Positions 31,639 through 45,200 of a stretch of DNA of 64,000 nucleotides are shown in pieces. A model generated the notes under the pieces. That model was given only the letters and a program-made list of their open reading frames with translations, had not been told where the DNA came from and ran no database searches. The translations under genes were made by a program, and so were the position numbers. Origin of the DNA: Grifola frondosa (taxonomy: Eukaryota; Basidiomycota; Agaricomycetes; Polyporales; Grifolaceae); assembly GCA_001683735.1 (NCBI GenBank), contig LUGG01000023.1, forward strand, positions 62,001 to 126,000, in the 5' to 3' direction. The first letter of the stretch is position 1. Every line of letters starts with the position of its first letter.

Positions 31639-31783
31639 AGAAGCAGTGGCGTCGCTATTCTTGAACCTTGTTTTTGCATCGCCTAGGCCACTGATTGACA
31701 GAAAACCAAATCTATCCGACTAGAGAGATACATAATAGTTGTACAACAGACAAATATATATATACGTTCATCTGAATCAGTGA

Positions 31784-34700
31784 TCACGAGGAAAAGCTAG
31801 AAAGATCGAGGATGGAGAAATGGCCACTATCTGTCCCAAGTATGTAGTAGTTGCCGTGAATCAATGTATTTAGGGTCGCCCTCTTCGTATCCGGCAGCCA
31901 GCAGAGCTTATCTTTGGTTTTCCGCGAACATATCCATCCATCCTGTTCGTAGAACTTCCCAAGGTGCTGCTCCCCTGGAACCGCCACCACCTCTCTATTC
32001 GAGCACCTCCAAGCCACCGTTTGTCCGCGGTTGGTGATCACGTACACGTTGTCCCCAACAAAGCCCATTGCCTCCGAGGCCCTGGGGCATTTGTCAAATG
32101 CATACGTCCATTTTGGGGAAAAATCGGCCGCTTTGAGAAGCGTGATCGTACGACTTGCATTTGCTGGAGAATGCGACGCGGTGCAGGTCGCCACCCATAC
32201 TCCATCTGGAGAGTAGGCAACACTTTCGAGCGAAGACTGCAGTCTCCGCGCCCGTCGCATGACAGTGTCGACGTCCCAGACCGTCAACATGGATCCCTCC
32301 GCCGTGAAGAAATGCTTGGCGTCCAGAGAAAGAGACGCGTATTCGACACCGGCCTCGCAATGTACCTGGCGCAACATTAGGCCTGTCTTCAAATCCCACA
32401 CGGTCACCCTCCGTTGTCCGGCAGTGAGAATCCGTGTCGCGTCTCCAGAGAACATCACGTTCCGTATCTCTGTGCCGCTGACGAACCTCCGCAACAGTCT
32501 TCCGGTAGCGAGTATCCAGATAGCAACGGTCCCATCATGCGATCCCGACGCTACCAAGGCCCCGTCTTTCGAGAGCACCATGCAATTGATGGACGCCATG
32601 CGCGTCGCCGTGGCCTGCGACGGATCTCCCTTGGTGAGATCCCAGAGACGGACAGTTCCGTCTGTGGAGGAGGATGCCAGGCGGTCTCCAGACGGCGAAA
32701 AGCAGATCGACTCGATCCAGCCCATGTGGTCCTGGAGTGTCGCTAGCATCTGCCCCGAGCGCGCATCCCACAGCCGCACAGTATAATCCCTCGATCCCGA
32801 TGCGATAAGGTACCGGACGCAGACACGCCGATGCACGATACTTCGTCAGTGTGGCCGTAAAGGATGTATATACATCTCGTAGGTTCAGTATCCCAAACGC
32901 GAACCGTGCGGTCCGAGGAACAGGAGGCGAACCTGTTCCCATCGGGAAAGAAAGCCGCAGCTAGTACGTTCCCGGTGTGACCATCCAAGGTGTGGATAAT
33001 AGTCCTCTGTTCCTCATCAAGGACGTAGAGAGTCTGTTTGCCGGAGGCGATTGCTTTAGATCCGCCACTCAATGGATAGATAGCACGGATACAGCCGCCA
33101 TCTATTCTAAATCTTGCACTCCGTAGGAGCTCGCCGCCTTGTAGGCTCCACCGGTGAAGCGAATTCCCTGATCCTGTGATGATCGCGCCCCGTCCCTGCT
33201 GTATGCGATGGCGGTAATGTTCGAATCGGTGCCAGTATGCAGGGTATGTGTGAGAGCCCCAGATGTTCGATTCCAGACTTGGACGGTCTTTCCTCCAGCG
33301 GTTGTGATCTGAGTATTATCGAGGGAATATTGCACAGCTACTATATCCTTTGTCTCCTTTTTGAAGAGACCCTGCACGCGATTCCTGTGGCTGCGTCTAT
33401 CGTTTGTAATTCCTCCCCACGACCGCTGGCTGCAATCCATTTACCGTCAGCCGTAAACTCCATCGCGGTCACGTATACACCCTCAGTTACTCGGAGACAC
33501 TGGCTCCAATGGGGATCACGGGGGTCAGCAGCTTTACCGAAACATCGGTGCTGTTGGGCGAGAAGTAGGTCTCGAGGAGGGAACAATGGGGCATGAGGGG
33601 GAGTGCAGAAACATAGATGTGGTTGGGGCAGCTGTTAATGGGGACGTAGTATTCAAGAACAAAGCGATAGCCGTCATTGAGAAGGTCGCGTATGTCGTCG
33701 TCATCCTAAAGTATGCGAGCGGCGCTGAATGACTAAATGCGGTCTTTGGGTGATACGACGTACCGTACCGTGAGCATTCTTGAGTGCTGTCGGCGCAATG
33801 TCTAGACGGTCCATAAAACTCAAAGCCTCCAACCACACAAGCAATTTCTCAGAGCAAAAGGTTCTCAACAGGCCCCGAAGCTGCGGGTCGTCCTTTTGGG
33901 TCCGATGGCTAGCACATAGATGGGTCGCCCAGTGAAGGCAAGCGTACTGTGTAACGGCTGGAATATATCCTTTGACACGAGTTGGTAGATCCTCGATGCT
34001 GTTCTTGAACACGCTCGGATTAGACAGTGACAAGGGATTCCTGCATAATGCTTCCCATTGATTCATGATAGAAAGACACCGAGTAGCGAAAAGGCGATGA
34101 TAGACTTGAGCATCGATGTAGAAGTTGCGGTCGCCGCAGCGTTCGCTGGAAAGGATGAAGTCAGAGAAGCTGACGTGTAGCGGGTATACCGTGCTATCTG
34201 GGTCCGAACGATCGAAGTGAATGACAGGATTAAGCTGCAGAAGAATTTCTCGCACGTGCTGTGCTCCAACGGTGATTAGAGATGCTAAGGTATGAACAGA
34301 GCAGCGATCTTGCAGCAGCACGGTACCGGCCAATACCTTCTGAACGTGGTTGCGATTGGTGCCGCTATCGAGGACGCATTTGGGGAAGGCATTGTGCAGA
34401 ATCGTGAGGTAGAGCTTGTCGAGCGCGTGGGCGTCGCTATTCTCCTGCAGTTTCTGCAGATTTTCATCCACAAGATCAGGATTGTTTCGAAAAAGATCGA
34501 CCGCGAACTTGGCGTAGACAAATAGCCCCCCTGCCTTCTTCGTCAGATCCCGTACAATCTCTGCGCAATATGGTATCCCACAAAGGCTCCTGGATAAAAA
34601 TCCCATGATGTCGGCATCAACGGCGCCCTGCGGTTCACAATCCAGAGGGACCATTTGACGGTCTCGGGCGAGACTGATCGCAAAGTCCCCTCAACGTGAC

Positions 34701-36150
34701 GGCTAGGCCTTGTGGTGATCAGGATGCGAAGGAAGGGGATGACGTGAATGCAATCCAGTAGCAGACGAAGCATCTGTGGGACACGGTCTTGAGCGCCTTC
34801 ACACTCGTCAAGGGCGTCAATGATTAGGACGACAGGACGATGATCCGTGGGTAATCGCAGCAGTGGCTGCTTTACAAGGTCTTCGTACTCCGATTGAATG
34901 TTGGATACACCCCCGCTTCTGGTGGCTCTTAGCAGCGAGCACGACGAATGGATAGATAGTCGGCTGCAGACGAGCCAGCTGGTATGCAATGGTTGAGAAG
35001 AAGAGACGAGGTGAATTCAACCCTTCCGCACCACGCGCAAAGAAGAACGATGCACCAAGGAGACCCTGCGCTTCTAGTCTTTTCGCCACTTCGTACGCTA
35101 TGGTAGATTTTCCCGTACCCGAGGCTCCACTGAGAATGTAGAGTTGCTTCTTGTTTAGATCATGATCATCTATGCATCCCATAGACCAGCCCTCGATCTC
35201 TCGCAGTAGATCATCCCGAGCATCGCGTAGAATTCGGACTTCTCTGAATTTAGGTAGGAGCAATAGCTGGCGTCAGCGCGAGGCAAGGCCTCAAGCGCAT
35301 TCTCATCTCCTAAGGTGGGGAAAATAAGGCACGATGTAGAGAGGTTTGCAATGACGACCCTGTTCTCGCTGGGCGCGTCGTATACTCTGATAGATAAGGA
35401 TAGTGAATATTGACTTTTCGACACAGACGAATTAACGACAGCATGACTTACTGCGATTGTCCACTCCATTCACCAACCCTCCAATAACTACTTGAGCCTG
35501 AATCTGTACGGATTAAGTAGGGGATATCACACAAGACACGCCGCAGGTCATACGTACAATAAACCTACTTCTTGCATCTGCGAGTCTGTCCTTGATACGA
35601 GTCAAAATCTTGGCATTCCCATCACCGCGAATAAATCTCCAGCCAAACGATTGATTATCGGGCGAGAGCTGGTCAGCCTCAATTGTAAGCTCTCTGAGAG
35701 TTCTGTATAGCCTAGATTAGTGACGAGACGTTGGCCGATGAACGATCATCCTTACGTGAGGAGCGTTTGGACCTGCGAGTTTAGAGAGGAGGACTCCAGC
35801 GTAGCCTTGATTTTGGGCATGTCGCATTCGACGGCATCGCCGAATCTCCCATTGATCTGACTTCCTGCCTGATCGATGGAAATCGCAAGAGCATTGATAC
35901 TCTGGGCAACATCCCTTCTGATATATTCATTCTGTTTAACAATCTAATGGCATCAGAGGAATAGCATCAGTCTAATACAACGCTCGGGGAATAATAAGTG
36001 TACCATGATCTTGTCGATAAGAGATATAAGGGCGGCAGCAGCGGTACCAAGCCCCGGAACGGGAGTAGCTGGGAGCACAACGCTGCAAACGGACAGTATC
36101 TTCCTCGAGCAATGCAGGATATCGTCGGCCATGTCGGTGGCCGCAACCAC
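31784..36150 (-). pseudogene. STAND/NLR-like protein: helical N-domain, NACHT-type ATPase, WD40 repeats
   Basis: Read 5' to 3' on the minus strand. The N-terminal helical region (DVVAATDMADDILHCSRK..VVLPATPVPGLGTAAAALIS) resembles the helical starts of fungal NLRs. Exons for NEYIRRDVAQSINALAISID and ELTIEADQLSPDNQSFGWRF follow. The ATPase has a Walker A (SGASGTGKSTIAYEV) and Walker B (VVLIIDALDECEG). Winged-helix-like sequence leads to seven or more WD40 repeats (e.g. DGHTGNVLAAAFFPDG..RTVRVWD, YTVRLWDARSG, GTVRLWDLTKG), ending DLSSFSS with the stop at 31784. Single-base frame breaks lie between Walker A and B (a CCCCC run near 34910) and near 32814 in the WD40 array. Such proteins act in non-self recognition and cell death in fungi. 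The first exon is not fixed. Confidence 0.75.
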
Positions 36151-36159
36151 ATCCTTAAA

Positions 36160-36758
36160 CGGGGACGTGGCGTAGGATTCTTATGTCTAATATCATACTC
36201 GATCAGCACTGTGGATGATATGCACCGTTGATATCACCTTACCTCATGAATACAACAATGCTTCAAGCGTACAGTTGTACGGATGGAAGGAAGATGTTAA
36301 GGGGAGATTTGTGCATAAGGTTCATAGTATCCTGATATCCATTACTGCCTCGTGGTTGGCGCAAGGACTTGGAGAACAACGTTAATTGCACATGTGCAAG
36401 GGAAGCATACACCGTGATGTACAGGTGACCAGTACTTTTGGTCGAGCGTAAAAATTGGCGACGTTATGGAAATTGCGGCAGCCCTCTGTGGATGAGAGTG
36501 ATGCATGTTACTCTACACCACGAGACCGTGATATGCATGCACAGACTGACCAACCTCGACGTGTTGAGTCACATTCGCGGTCACGCCGCTGACGCGCCTG
36601 TTGATGCACCCATCACTTGTCGAGAACATTCTTGCAGATTCTTGCCTTGAAGGGTACTGAAATTTTACTATGTCGATGAGTATGTACAGCCAACGCATGT
36701 TTAAATATGGGTGGACGCTTCGATAAGAACCATAGCAGTACGCAAATAAATTGACATT
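36160..36758. other. Intergenic, no gene seen
   Basis: Nothing with a recognisable domain or splice pattern. It may contain the missing first exon and promoter of the STAND gene near 36160-36250. Confidence 0.35.
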
Positions 36759-37444
36759 TCATGCAGACAGAGCGCGTCCGAGATGACGGTCCGCAATATG
36801 TCTCCCCATAACCCCCCAGTTCATCTCCTTGTGGCCACAATGCGACCCGCCCTCCCAGCAGCAAACAGTAGAAGTGTTGCCGTTCCACTCTGGCTGGCTG
36901 TGGTAGAGCTTCAGGTGCTCCTGAATACCAGCAGGCGTCTGGTCGTCCAGAGGCGCGACACAGGAGCCGCCCCAAGCACAGCCTCCGTCTCTCACTTGCG
37001 GTGCAACGCCCGACGTGTCGGTCGAATGAAGAGCAGCGGGGCGGTCACACCGACCACTAACTGAAGTGTCAGGGGCGCTGTCGTCTGACTGCGACCTATT
37101 CATGTCCCTTGGTAAGATGAATGTGAATTGTACAGGTGTTCGTGACACGTACAAATCATGCTCGGAGTGTGCGTGTACAATCCGTTGAATGAATGAAGTG
37201 ATAGATGCAAGGTGACCACCACTAGAAGACGCATGAGATGATTCAAATGATATGAAGATCTAGAAGATTAATAGATACGTACTGTGCTTTGGATGAGGGT
37301 TGGACGTGTGATGGCCTTGAAGACGCAGTAAGCATTGAGTGGACTGTTCATCCAACAGTGTCCCACAACTCACGCATTCATCGCTGGCGCAGGACTTTGA
37401 CGAGTGGAGCTAGTATGGGATTCAGCAGCCTTCGTGTTAGACAT
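36759..37444 (-). CDS. Small zinc-finger-like protein (C2H2 type), paralog A
   Basis: Exon 1 (37444-37374) starts MSNTKAAESHTSSTRQSPAP and ends before GTGAGT at 37373. The last exon, from about 37105, reads DMNRSQSDDSAPDTSVSGRC and has two finger-like units: CAWGGSCVAPLDDQTPAGIQ..HLKLYH and CCWEGGSHCGHKEMNWGVMG..HIADRH, ending at TGA 36759. The CxxxxC..H..H spacing suits zinc binding. The intron between would be long (about 270 bases) so another exon may be hidden. A TTATAA element lies just upstream of the gene near 37541-37548. A damaged relative lies at 39.6-39.9 kb. Confidence 0.6.
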
Positions 37445-38050
37445 GTTCAAAGTGAAAAGATACGAGTGCGAGTGAAGGTGGAGAAGGAATGGAGGAGAAC
37501 AGTAGAGTGAGGAAGAAAAATCGACGAGAAGGCCCCCTTATAAGCGAAAACAAAGGTTTTGCCCCGAGGTGGTCGATGTCTTGCTAACCGCATCGTGTCA
37601 ACGGGGACACATAGAGCCGCCTTTACGAACCATCTTGCAACGCAGAACAGTCCGCAGATTCCACCGGCATGGCGTCTGTGGACAAATTCGTTGGGGTGAT
37701 ATCCACCCGGCGATATGCATGTTGTTCGCCCACACTGCTGTATCCTCGTGCTGGGCCTGATCAGGAATTTGTCACAGCTAGATGCTTCTGGATATCTGGT
37801 TATCTCCCCCAAGAACGTCGTCTCAGACAGAAGCCACATTCCTGGAAGTCCACAGCAAGACAGATGCAGTTGATAGAAGCTAGAGGGCAAATATCCGATG
37901 TCCACGCGGCGGGAACGCGCTTGTAAAGAAGAGCGTCAGTAAAAACCCGGTCTCGTGCCCAACAAGTGATAATCCGGAGGATCGTCATTCGAACAATGGC
38001 CTGTCCTTTAACGAGACATTGCGGAGTACCAGAGGTTCCAGATGCAGAGG
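37445..38050. other. Intergenic, promoter region of zinc-finger paralog A
   Basis: Contains a GCTTATAAGG element on the minus strand upstream of the paralog A start. No gene is supported. Confidence 0.35.
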
Positions 38051-38053
38051 ATG

Positions 38054-38400
38054 CTACACGTGGGGGACGAGAAGCGTCTCCAACTGACGATTTTCGGTGA
38101 CCTCGACTCTTGAATAGTTAATACGCGAGTGTCTTGACGATGTACGGCGGATAAAGAGATCTAAAAGGATCCCGTGAACAGTTTGCGAGGCACAACGGTC
38201 GACCTTCATTCCATTTAAATATTGGAAAAAGATTTGTTCGGCCGTTAAACTCGTGCCAAGATTATGAGACATTTCAAGGCTTGACACATAGGATGGAGGC
38301 TCAAGTTGAATAAATCCGACGGCATAACAAGGGTCCAAGCAAGTTGAGTCGTGAATAGATTGGAGTAGGCGCGGTAGAGACTGTGCAGTGAGCGTCGCGC
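38054..38400 (-). CDS. Hypothetical protein exon
   Basis: An open stretch of about 110 codons with protein-like composition (CYAVGFIQLEPPSYVSSLEM, LTAEQIFFQYLNGMKVDRC, GILLDLFIRRTSSRHSRINY), ending at TAG 38054. No family is recognised and no start could be fixed; it may be the last exon of a degraded gene. The zone from 38400 to 39600 shows further scattered frames with no clear gene. Confidence 0.35.
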
Positions 38401-39599
38401 GGCAACTGCCGGTTCAACCTGCGGGCGCTTCGTATATCTCAATCTCTCCGCAAGATTTTTGCCACATTTTGAGCATTACCAAACCGTTGTTGGTTCTTGA
38501 GCTGAATGCCAGGCTAGTAATCATGCATCTATATCACGGACAAATTCATCTGTCATCCACCTCATTTTACTTAACTAGTGGACCAAGTTGGTTAGATTCG
38601 GCTATTGTAGTTTGGCCTTCTGCTGTGCCACAGGGCTCAACGTCAACAAGGGTCGTTGCGCTGCGCTGTTCCCCATGGTTCTCTGCCAAGTTCCACATCT
38701 CTATCACACAGGTCTACCCGGAGATTCTGAATATAATTCCCGCGGTTTGAAGCTGAGTTCCTTGTTCGGAATTGCAAAATGACCGATGCGATGCACTCAG
38801 CGTCCAAACCTCTGCAAGTGCCAGCTACTTTTGCACAGTGGCGACATCTCAGGGATCTTCGCTGCAGACCGGTTCTCTCCACAGTGCAAGTTCCAACGTC
38901 GTAAGTGGAACGCTCCACCCTCCGGTGAGATCGATGAGTCTAATTTCTTTGATCATCATTGTAGGACTCATGCGGTCCTCTTCGATGGGACAGCCTTCAA
39001 TGCATTTAGATTGTTCCCAAATGCATTGTGGCTTGACATATGTCGAAAGCACAGACACTAGTCGCAACTTCTCCCGGAGTGATCGTACTTCGGGGAAGGC
39101 GCTCTATGCCTCTGATGTTTTCCTCGCTTATAGGTGTATTTTTGGTCATGCACCTGTCATATGGAATACTGCGAATGAACTTTCGGCAGGATGCTTCCCA
39201 CAATGGCCTATTTACTAATGGGCATCTCGGTATGTCTTAACTATATATATTTTTGAGCTAAGGCTTCAGATCAATATTTAATGGCAACACTGGGGCTCTT
39301 CATGTAAGTACTCGTGGCTCAGAAGTATCGCCGATCACTATGGATATATATACTAGATTGACAGTTGAAGCAGGCAGGCATTATTACATAGTTATCGGTA
39401 ATGCGATAGTTACGCTTCGGGTTGCAGCCCTCTACAAGTGCAGAAACATAGGGTAATCCGTAGTAAAATCATTAGGTCAACCATAGTGTCGGGGAGTGCA
39501 ATTCAGTATGAATATGACCTCTGCGGTGAGCAAAACAAGCATTCATACACGAATATCCTCGACCAACCCATTTTGTATGACTTCTGCATACGTTCTACG

Positions 39600-39881
39600 C
39601 AGGCGAGACTTCATGATGCAGCTTTGCATTCTTGACGTGGAATTCTACGATGTGTCTCCCAATGCTAGCCAAATTCATGTTATGGCCGCAATACGATCCG
39701 TGTGTCCATTGACAAGTGATGGGGTGCGTCCGGTGGTGCCAGACCGGATGTGATAGTGCTTCAGGTGCATCTCAATACCAGCGGGTGTCTGGTCACCAAG
39801 TGGAGCGGTGCAAGAACCGCCCCAAGCGCAGGCACCGACTCTGGCTGTCGGTGTGCAGAGATCTGGGTATATGGATTTCAT
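39600..39881 (-). pseudogene. Zinc-finger-like paralog B, decayed
   Basis: The first finger CAWGGSCTAPLGDQTPAGIE..HLKHYH is nearly identical to that of paralog A. After it the frame is lost at the second finger, but in another frame HNMNLASIGRHIVEFHVKN matches the end of paralog A's second finger. A one-base change between the two explains this. It lies about 2.8 kb from paralog A in the same direction, so the two look like a local duplication. Confidence 0.6.
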
Positions 39882-40199
39882 ATAATCACTATATCATCGT
39901 GATTACTATTAGTAAAGACAACAACTAGGAATTATGAGGAGCCTACACGGCGGCACCCATTGAAGTGACCACTGTGGCATCTTGGTGGAAGTTAACACCA
40001 CATCCTTCAGTATTAGAGGTCGGAATGCTGTGCATACTGGAGCACGAGGTAAAATGGAGGCAACGTGGAGCGGGACGGATACTGTGGTCTGGAAGGAAGG
40101 ACAGACTCCTTTATATGCAAAGCTACGGGACTTTTCGCATCTTCGGCCCACAGCATTCTAAAAGTCATACAGAATATCTGAAGAACCATACCTGGATAT

Positions 40200-42266
40200 C
40201 TGCCTGAGCCGTGTGCACAGCACCGTTTCAGGGCATCAGGTCAGAGGGCCGAGGAAACAGCACCAGCCTTTTTTTTACATCTGGGTTGACAATGTGCCGG
40301 TAAGCGAGAACATCGTAAATGAAACTGGCATCGTACCCAAAGGCGCTCGCAAGCTGGGCCTAAGGCAATCCAGTGGAAGACGCAAGTACAATAAGCGTCG
40401 GATGTCCACCTCGAAGTCACACAGCAATCTACTCGGAGACTCGGAGATTCCATGATGGAGGGCAAAAGGTTGAGATGCGCAGTGCCGGATGGCGCTTGGG
40501 ATCCGACGGGTACTTGAAAACTCGAGATGGAATCATGTAGTATGCACGGAACGTTGCGCGCAACATGTGTGGCTTGCGGTGCTTTAGAGTTAGAGTAAGT
40601 ATAGAATATTAAGTTTGGGTCAAAAAAAAAACGAGAATGTGACAACTAACCGTTAACGTTACCATCATGTTGCATACTGTCACGGCGCTTGAAATATTTT
40701 CTTCCAGTTCCCATTGCAGCTGCGATCACCGACGAGAATCACAAATGAATCATGATACAGAAATGACACCGAAGTCAAGGTTCCGACTAAGCCATGTGCT
40801 TCCCGCGATATCTCCTGCCTTCTGCAGGAACCTTGCTATAGCAACAAAGTCTTGTAGTTCGTGTGGAGGACGGTCTATCTGCGAGTGTCCTCTTATGATA
40901 TACACAGCCTTGCGCAGCATCAGTGAAAGTTTTTGAAGGAGTCATTCTCGCATCGACCTCAACTGTCACAAATTGCATGAAGCCATTCTTATCACGAGTT
41001 TGATATGCAACTGTCATCAGTTTTCCGATATATGGGAAGGTATTGTCTTACCCAATGATCCCCCTTCTGCAGCGCCATGGGCGGCGTTACGATTCGGACC
41101 TTTGTTGCGTTCTACTGCGGCCGGAATGTTCCAACTGTTTATCTCTCTCTCTCGATATTCGTATGAGCGTCTATATGATGGGTTATCGTGCATGCACAGG
41201 ATTCCCAGATCGCGAGAAGCTAGTGGGTAGCGTTAACGCAATTCCCGACAACCACGAATCAATTACCTCTGTAATGATGTCACGCTCGGAGATGGAACTC
41301 CGTGGAATGGTTAGCTGCGAGTCACATATTCGAGATGCCATCGGATGGGATCAAAGACTAGGCCATAGCAGTGAATGCATGCCTCTGGCGGACATATCGT
41401 AACTCGACAGCTTGTCCGGATCGGAGCGCGTCGCGTGCTGAAGGTTGCAACCATCTGAAAATGCCTTGCGATGGAAAAACAACGTGGAAATTTCTGGAAA
41501 GACTTCAACGTTCGACGGCCATTAATTCATTGTGACAGTAGGAACAATCAGAACGAAGCTGGAATTTGAGCCAGTCGCGAGCCCGACATTGCGCTCGAAT
41601 CAGTGGAAGTCCGCGCCTACACGTTGTATTAAAGTTCTTGCAATTTGTCAGAAACAGTGGAGATTATGTGCCTCGATAGTGCTGTGTCATGCTTGGATTG
41701 CTACTAGTAGTGGTCAGTGGAGGTCAGTGATGACTCGGTTGTGGGCGCTTATGGGTACCCTCCACGTGTCATGTAGTCCTTCACAGCCACAATTTTGTGT
41801 CCGCGAAGGTGAAGCGACACACCAAGGTTTTTTTTTTTGCCTCCGTGATCCAAACAAACACGACGCCACTGCAGTACTGGTGACTCTATTGAACGACAGC
41901 TAATATAAAGGATCTCTGAGTTGTCCGCCGCAGCCCGAGTCTCAGCTGGGTCCAATCGGTTCTGTTGAAGCATGTAAGTCATAGCTGTGGTCAGTCACAA
42001 TCTGAGTATAATATTGCTAAAACAGACATATTTTTTTGCATCAGCACGGCGGATCGTTTGAGGGGGACAAAAAAGCTATTTTAGGGTTTACACCGATTCG
42101 TACTGATAAAGTGGCGTCAATCTTTTCAGAACATCCATTTCCAGAGGTCTAGAGCCAGAACCCTTACTGCGCGGTATCCTTGAGCCGGCGTCTTCAAACC
42201 CGCAGTAGTATAACTTTGACGAAACCTCTCTGAGCAGGAATCACAACCATCTGCCTGCAAACTACC
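40200..42266. other. No gene seen; upstream region of the helicase gene
   Basis: Contains T runs near 40270, 40621 and 41829 and scattered short frames with no recognisable domain. It separates the zinc-finger pair from the DDX60-like gene. Confidence 0.35.
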
Positions 42267-45200
42267 ATGGACCTCGATGACTTTGAACTTACTGAACAGA
42301 TACCCTCTTCATCTGAAGTGGCAATTCAGTCTGCTCAAGCGGCAGTTGACTACATCGATGCAGAATGGTATATCTATGTCAACAGAAGAGGCCTTGGATG
42401 GATCTGATAGGAGATTATGCTGGGAGTGAACCCTTCGTTGTGACGGTGTGTTGCTCGATTGCCCTGACGCTGTCATGTAGCTGATTTGGTAACTCAGGCG
42501 AAGCTCTGTTACAAATCTGTTGGATGATCCCTTCTCGCTTAGCTAGAGACGATGGTATGTGCATCCGGAGCATTGCGTCTTCTTTTGCTGATAACGGGTG
42601 CAGAGCCAAGTTTCCAAATTATTCATGCACTTCATTTGTTGGAGCGCATTCTGCAAGATATCTCGCAGCGATCGACGTCCTTTGAGATTGTATTTTGGCG
42701 AGGTCTGATCTCATATCAGAATTCCGTCAGCCACTAATTGCTTTCTGTTATACAGTCACGCGTCATCGAGCATTGCAGGCTGGTCGATCTGACTATGCCT
42801 TCGCATCCCGCACGCTTGCACATATGATGCTCTTGAAACATCTCAGCAGCTGGACATCCCGTTCATACTTTCGGACTTATCTGACCCTAGATGGTTCATA
42901 TACCAGAGCTTGACAAAGGTGAATCTACTGTGTATCATTGTTATTCAGTGTAGCTGACAATCGGCGGTAGCCTATGTTTGTTATGACCAATGACGGTGGA
43001 ATTCTTGACGAATCCAGCAACACAGTCCATGCGGAATATATCCTGACTCAGCGCTGTTTCATGTTTGATTTATTGTCTCAAGGTGTCTCGGTAACTTTAC
43101 TTCAAGTGCCGAGTTTCGCGATTCGAAGTAGTTGTATTTCCTTCAAAGGGATATCTCTCCGCTCATGCAGTTATTCAGATTATGTCCTTTGTATACGAGC
43201 AAAGGCTCGATCTTGATGCACGAAAGCGACTAGATAACTCGCTTTGGGCCGCGAATAGGACGTATCAAGGTCACTCGATGCCAGAGAACTCCAATCTCGC
43301 CACAGCATTCTGGCCGGTTTGCTTATGACGTCTGCACTGCAAAACCCACAGGATATTCTAGACCCACAGCAATTTGTCAAGCACCTTGTTCGCAACATTC
43401 TCACATCTGATATTTCCGGTCTTACCTTTCTCAACGAAATGCTATTCGCGTTCGTGGCGCACTGTTTCCTTTGCCCACACCTATCTATAGAAGAACGACC
43501 AGACCACCAATTCCGTGCACCCTGACCTCAAAAACACTCTGCTTCACACTTTTCTCCCGAGAGTGTTCTCGTGCTCGAGAGCATGTCTTCGGGTCCAACT
43601 ACTATCGATCTGACGGCCGCGTCTTCGCTGAACTCCTCGCGTTCCTTTCAAGCGATGCGGTAACCGTGGAGCGCTCATCGAACCCGAGCTTTACTCCCAA
43701 GTTGAGGGGTCTGGAATTCACTCAGCTTACCGGATGTCATTACGGAGCTTTCGCGGATGCTTCCCGCCACCTCCGTGGACCAAAATTCAAGTCTCACGAG
43801 TGCTCCTCCCATGAGTCTTTTGCCGTTTACGCACCCAGTCTTCGACGAGAGCTTGCTTCTGTTCACGTTGCCATCGAATCAGGCACCCCGGAAATCCCAT
43901 CATCTCACTTGGAATTCAATACCATTTCAGCGACACGCAGCATTGCACAACCATCGCCGGGCGATTCTACCTTCGCATCTTGGAGGCGATGAACAGAAGC
44001 CCGTTGATGCGAAGCAGCGGAGACGATTGCTACGCAGCGAGCAGCGCTTCATGTCCAAATTGCAGTGCAGCAGAGACGCTCACTGGCGCGCTTGGCCTCC
44101 TCTGCAACAAATGGTCATCCCTTCGGCTGCGATAAAGAGTCGAAGCCATCTGCAAACTCTGGGATGAGTGATTCTCGGTATGACTTCTTCCAGCACGCCT
44201 TTAATTATCAGATTGTGATGCGCTTTTTTAGATCGTCGAGGTCGTCAAGCCAGATAAAAGGGAAGAAAGAACATGTGTCATCTGCGACAAGATCAGACAA
44301 GCGAATGCCGTCAAAAAACAAGCAAAAGAAATGATTCTAACGTTATATTGGCAAGATCACCTCAAGTCGATGTCCGCGATGTCCACGCGCAGAAGGTTGC
44401 TTTCGTCGACAATCTGATGCGCAGCACAGAACCAAAGACGGTCTTGCTGTGGAGATACGGCTGTACAAACTACATCAAGAGTTCGTGCGGTGGACCAGGA
44501 CGCCGAACGAGAAACTGCGCATGCGCAGATCATTACACTGTAACTATATGTGTATGGTGAAGGAGCTCTATGAACGGAAGACCTTTTCACACAGCAGCCA
44601 AGAAGCTGTCCTCGAGCTTGATTGCTATCGGGCTTTCTGACTACGCGCCTCGATCTCTCGCGATTTCAGCAGACATTCGGTCGCCGATCATTTGTTACAC
44701 TTCGATTTTATCAGGCTCTGAAATCGAAGAGCGGATCGCCAGTTTACATACATGCCTATCGTTGAGGATCCTATTTGTGCAGATGCGTCTCTTCGGCGAG
44801 TTCATGGATCGGAGCATGGATAGCCAGAAGATCCTCGTGTATCTTTCCTGCCGGACGCTTGGCAGCGCAAAGTACTCGACTGCCTTGACCAGAACCAGTC
44901 TTCTCGTTGCTGTAAGTGCGCTTCCTACATGATGTTCGCATGTGTACTCAGCTTGTGTTAGCGCCGACTAGTGCAGAAAGACTTTTATTTCTTACTATGC
45001 GATGAGCAACTCCTAGAAACTCAGACGATGATGTCCTGTCTATGTAGCGCCTACGAAAGCCCTTGTGAGTCAAATCGCTGCAGAAGTCTATGCGCGTTTC
45101 AAAAAGACTCAGCCGAGTCACATACTGTCGACGTTGTGAATCGTTATGTTAAATTGTCTAGGAGCGTGTTGGGCGATTCATACAAGAGATTACGGGTTCA

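Noticed and set aside
36438..36650. Plus-strand frame upstream of the zinc-finger gene
   Set aside because: No recognisable domain and short; no splice or start evidence.
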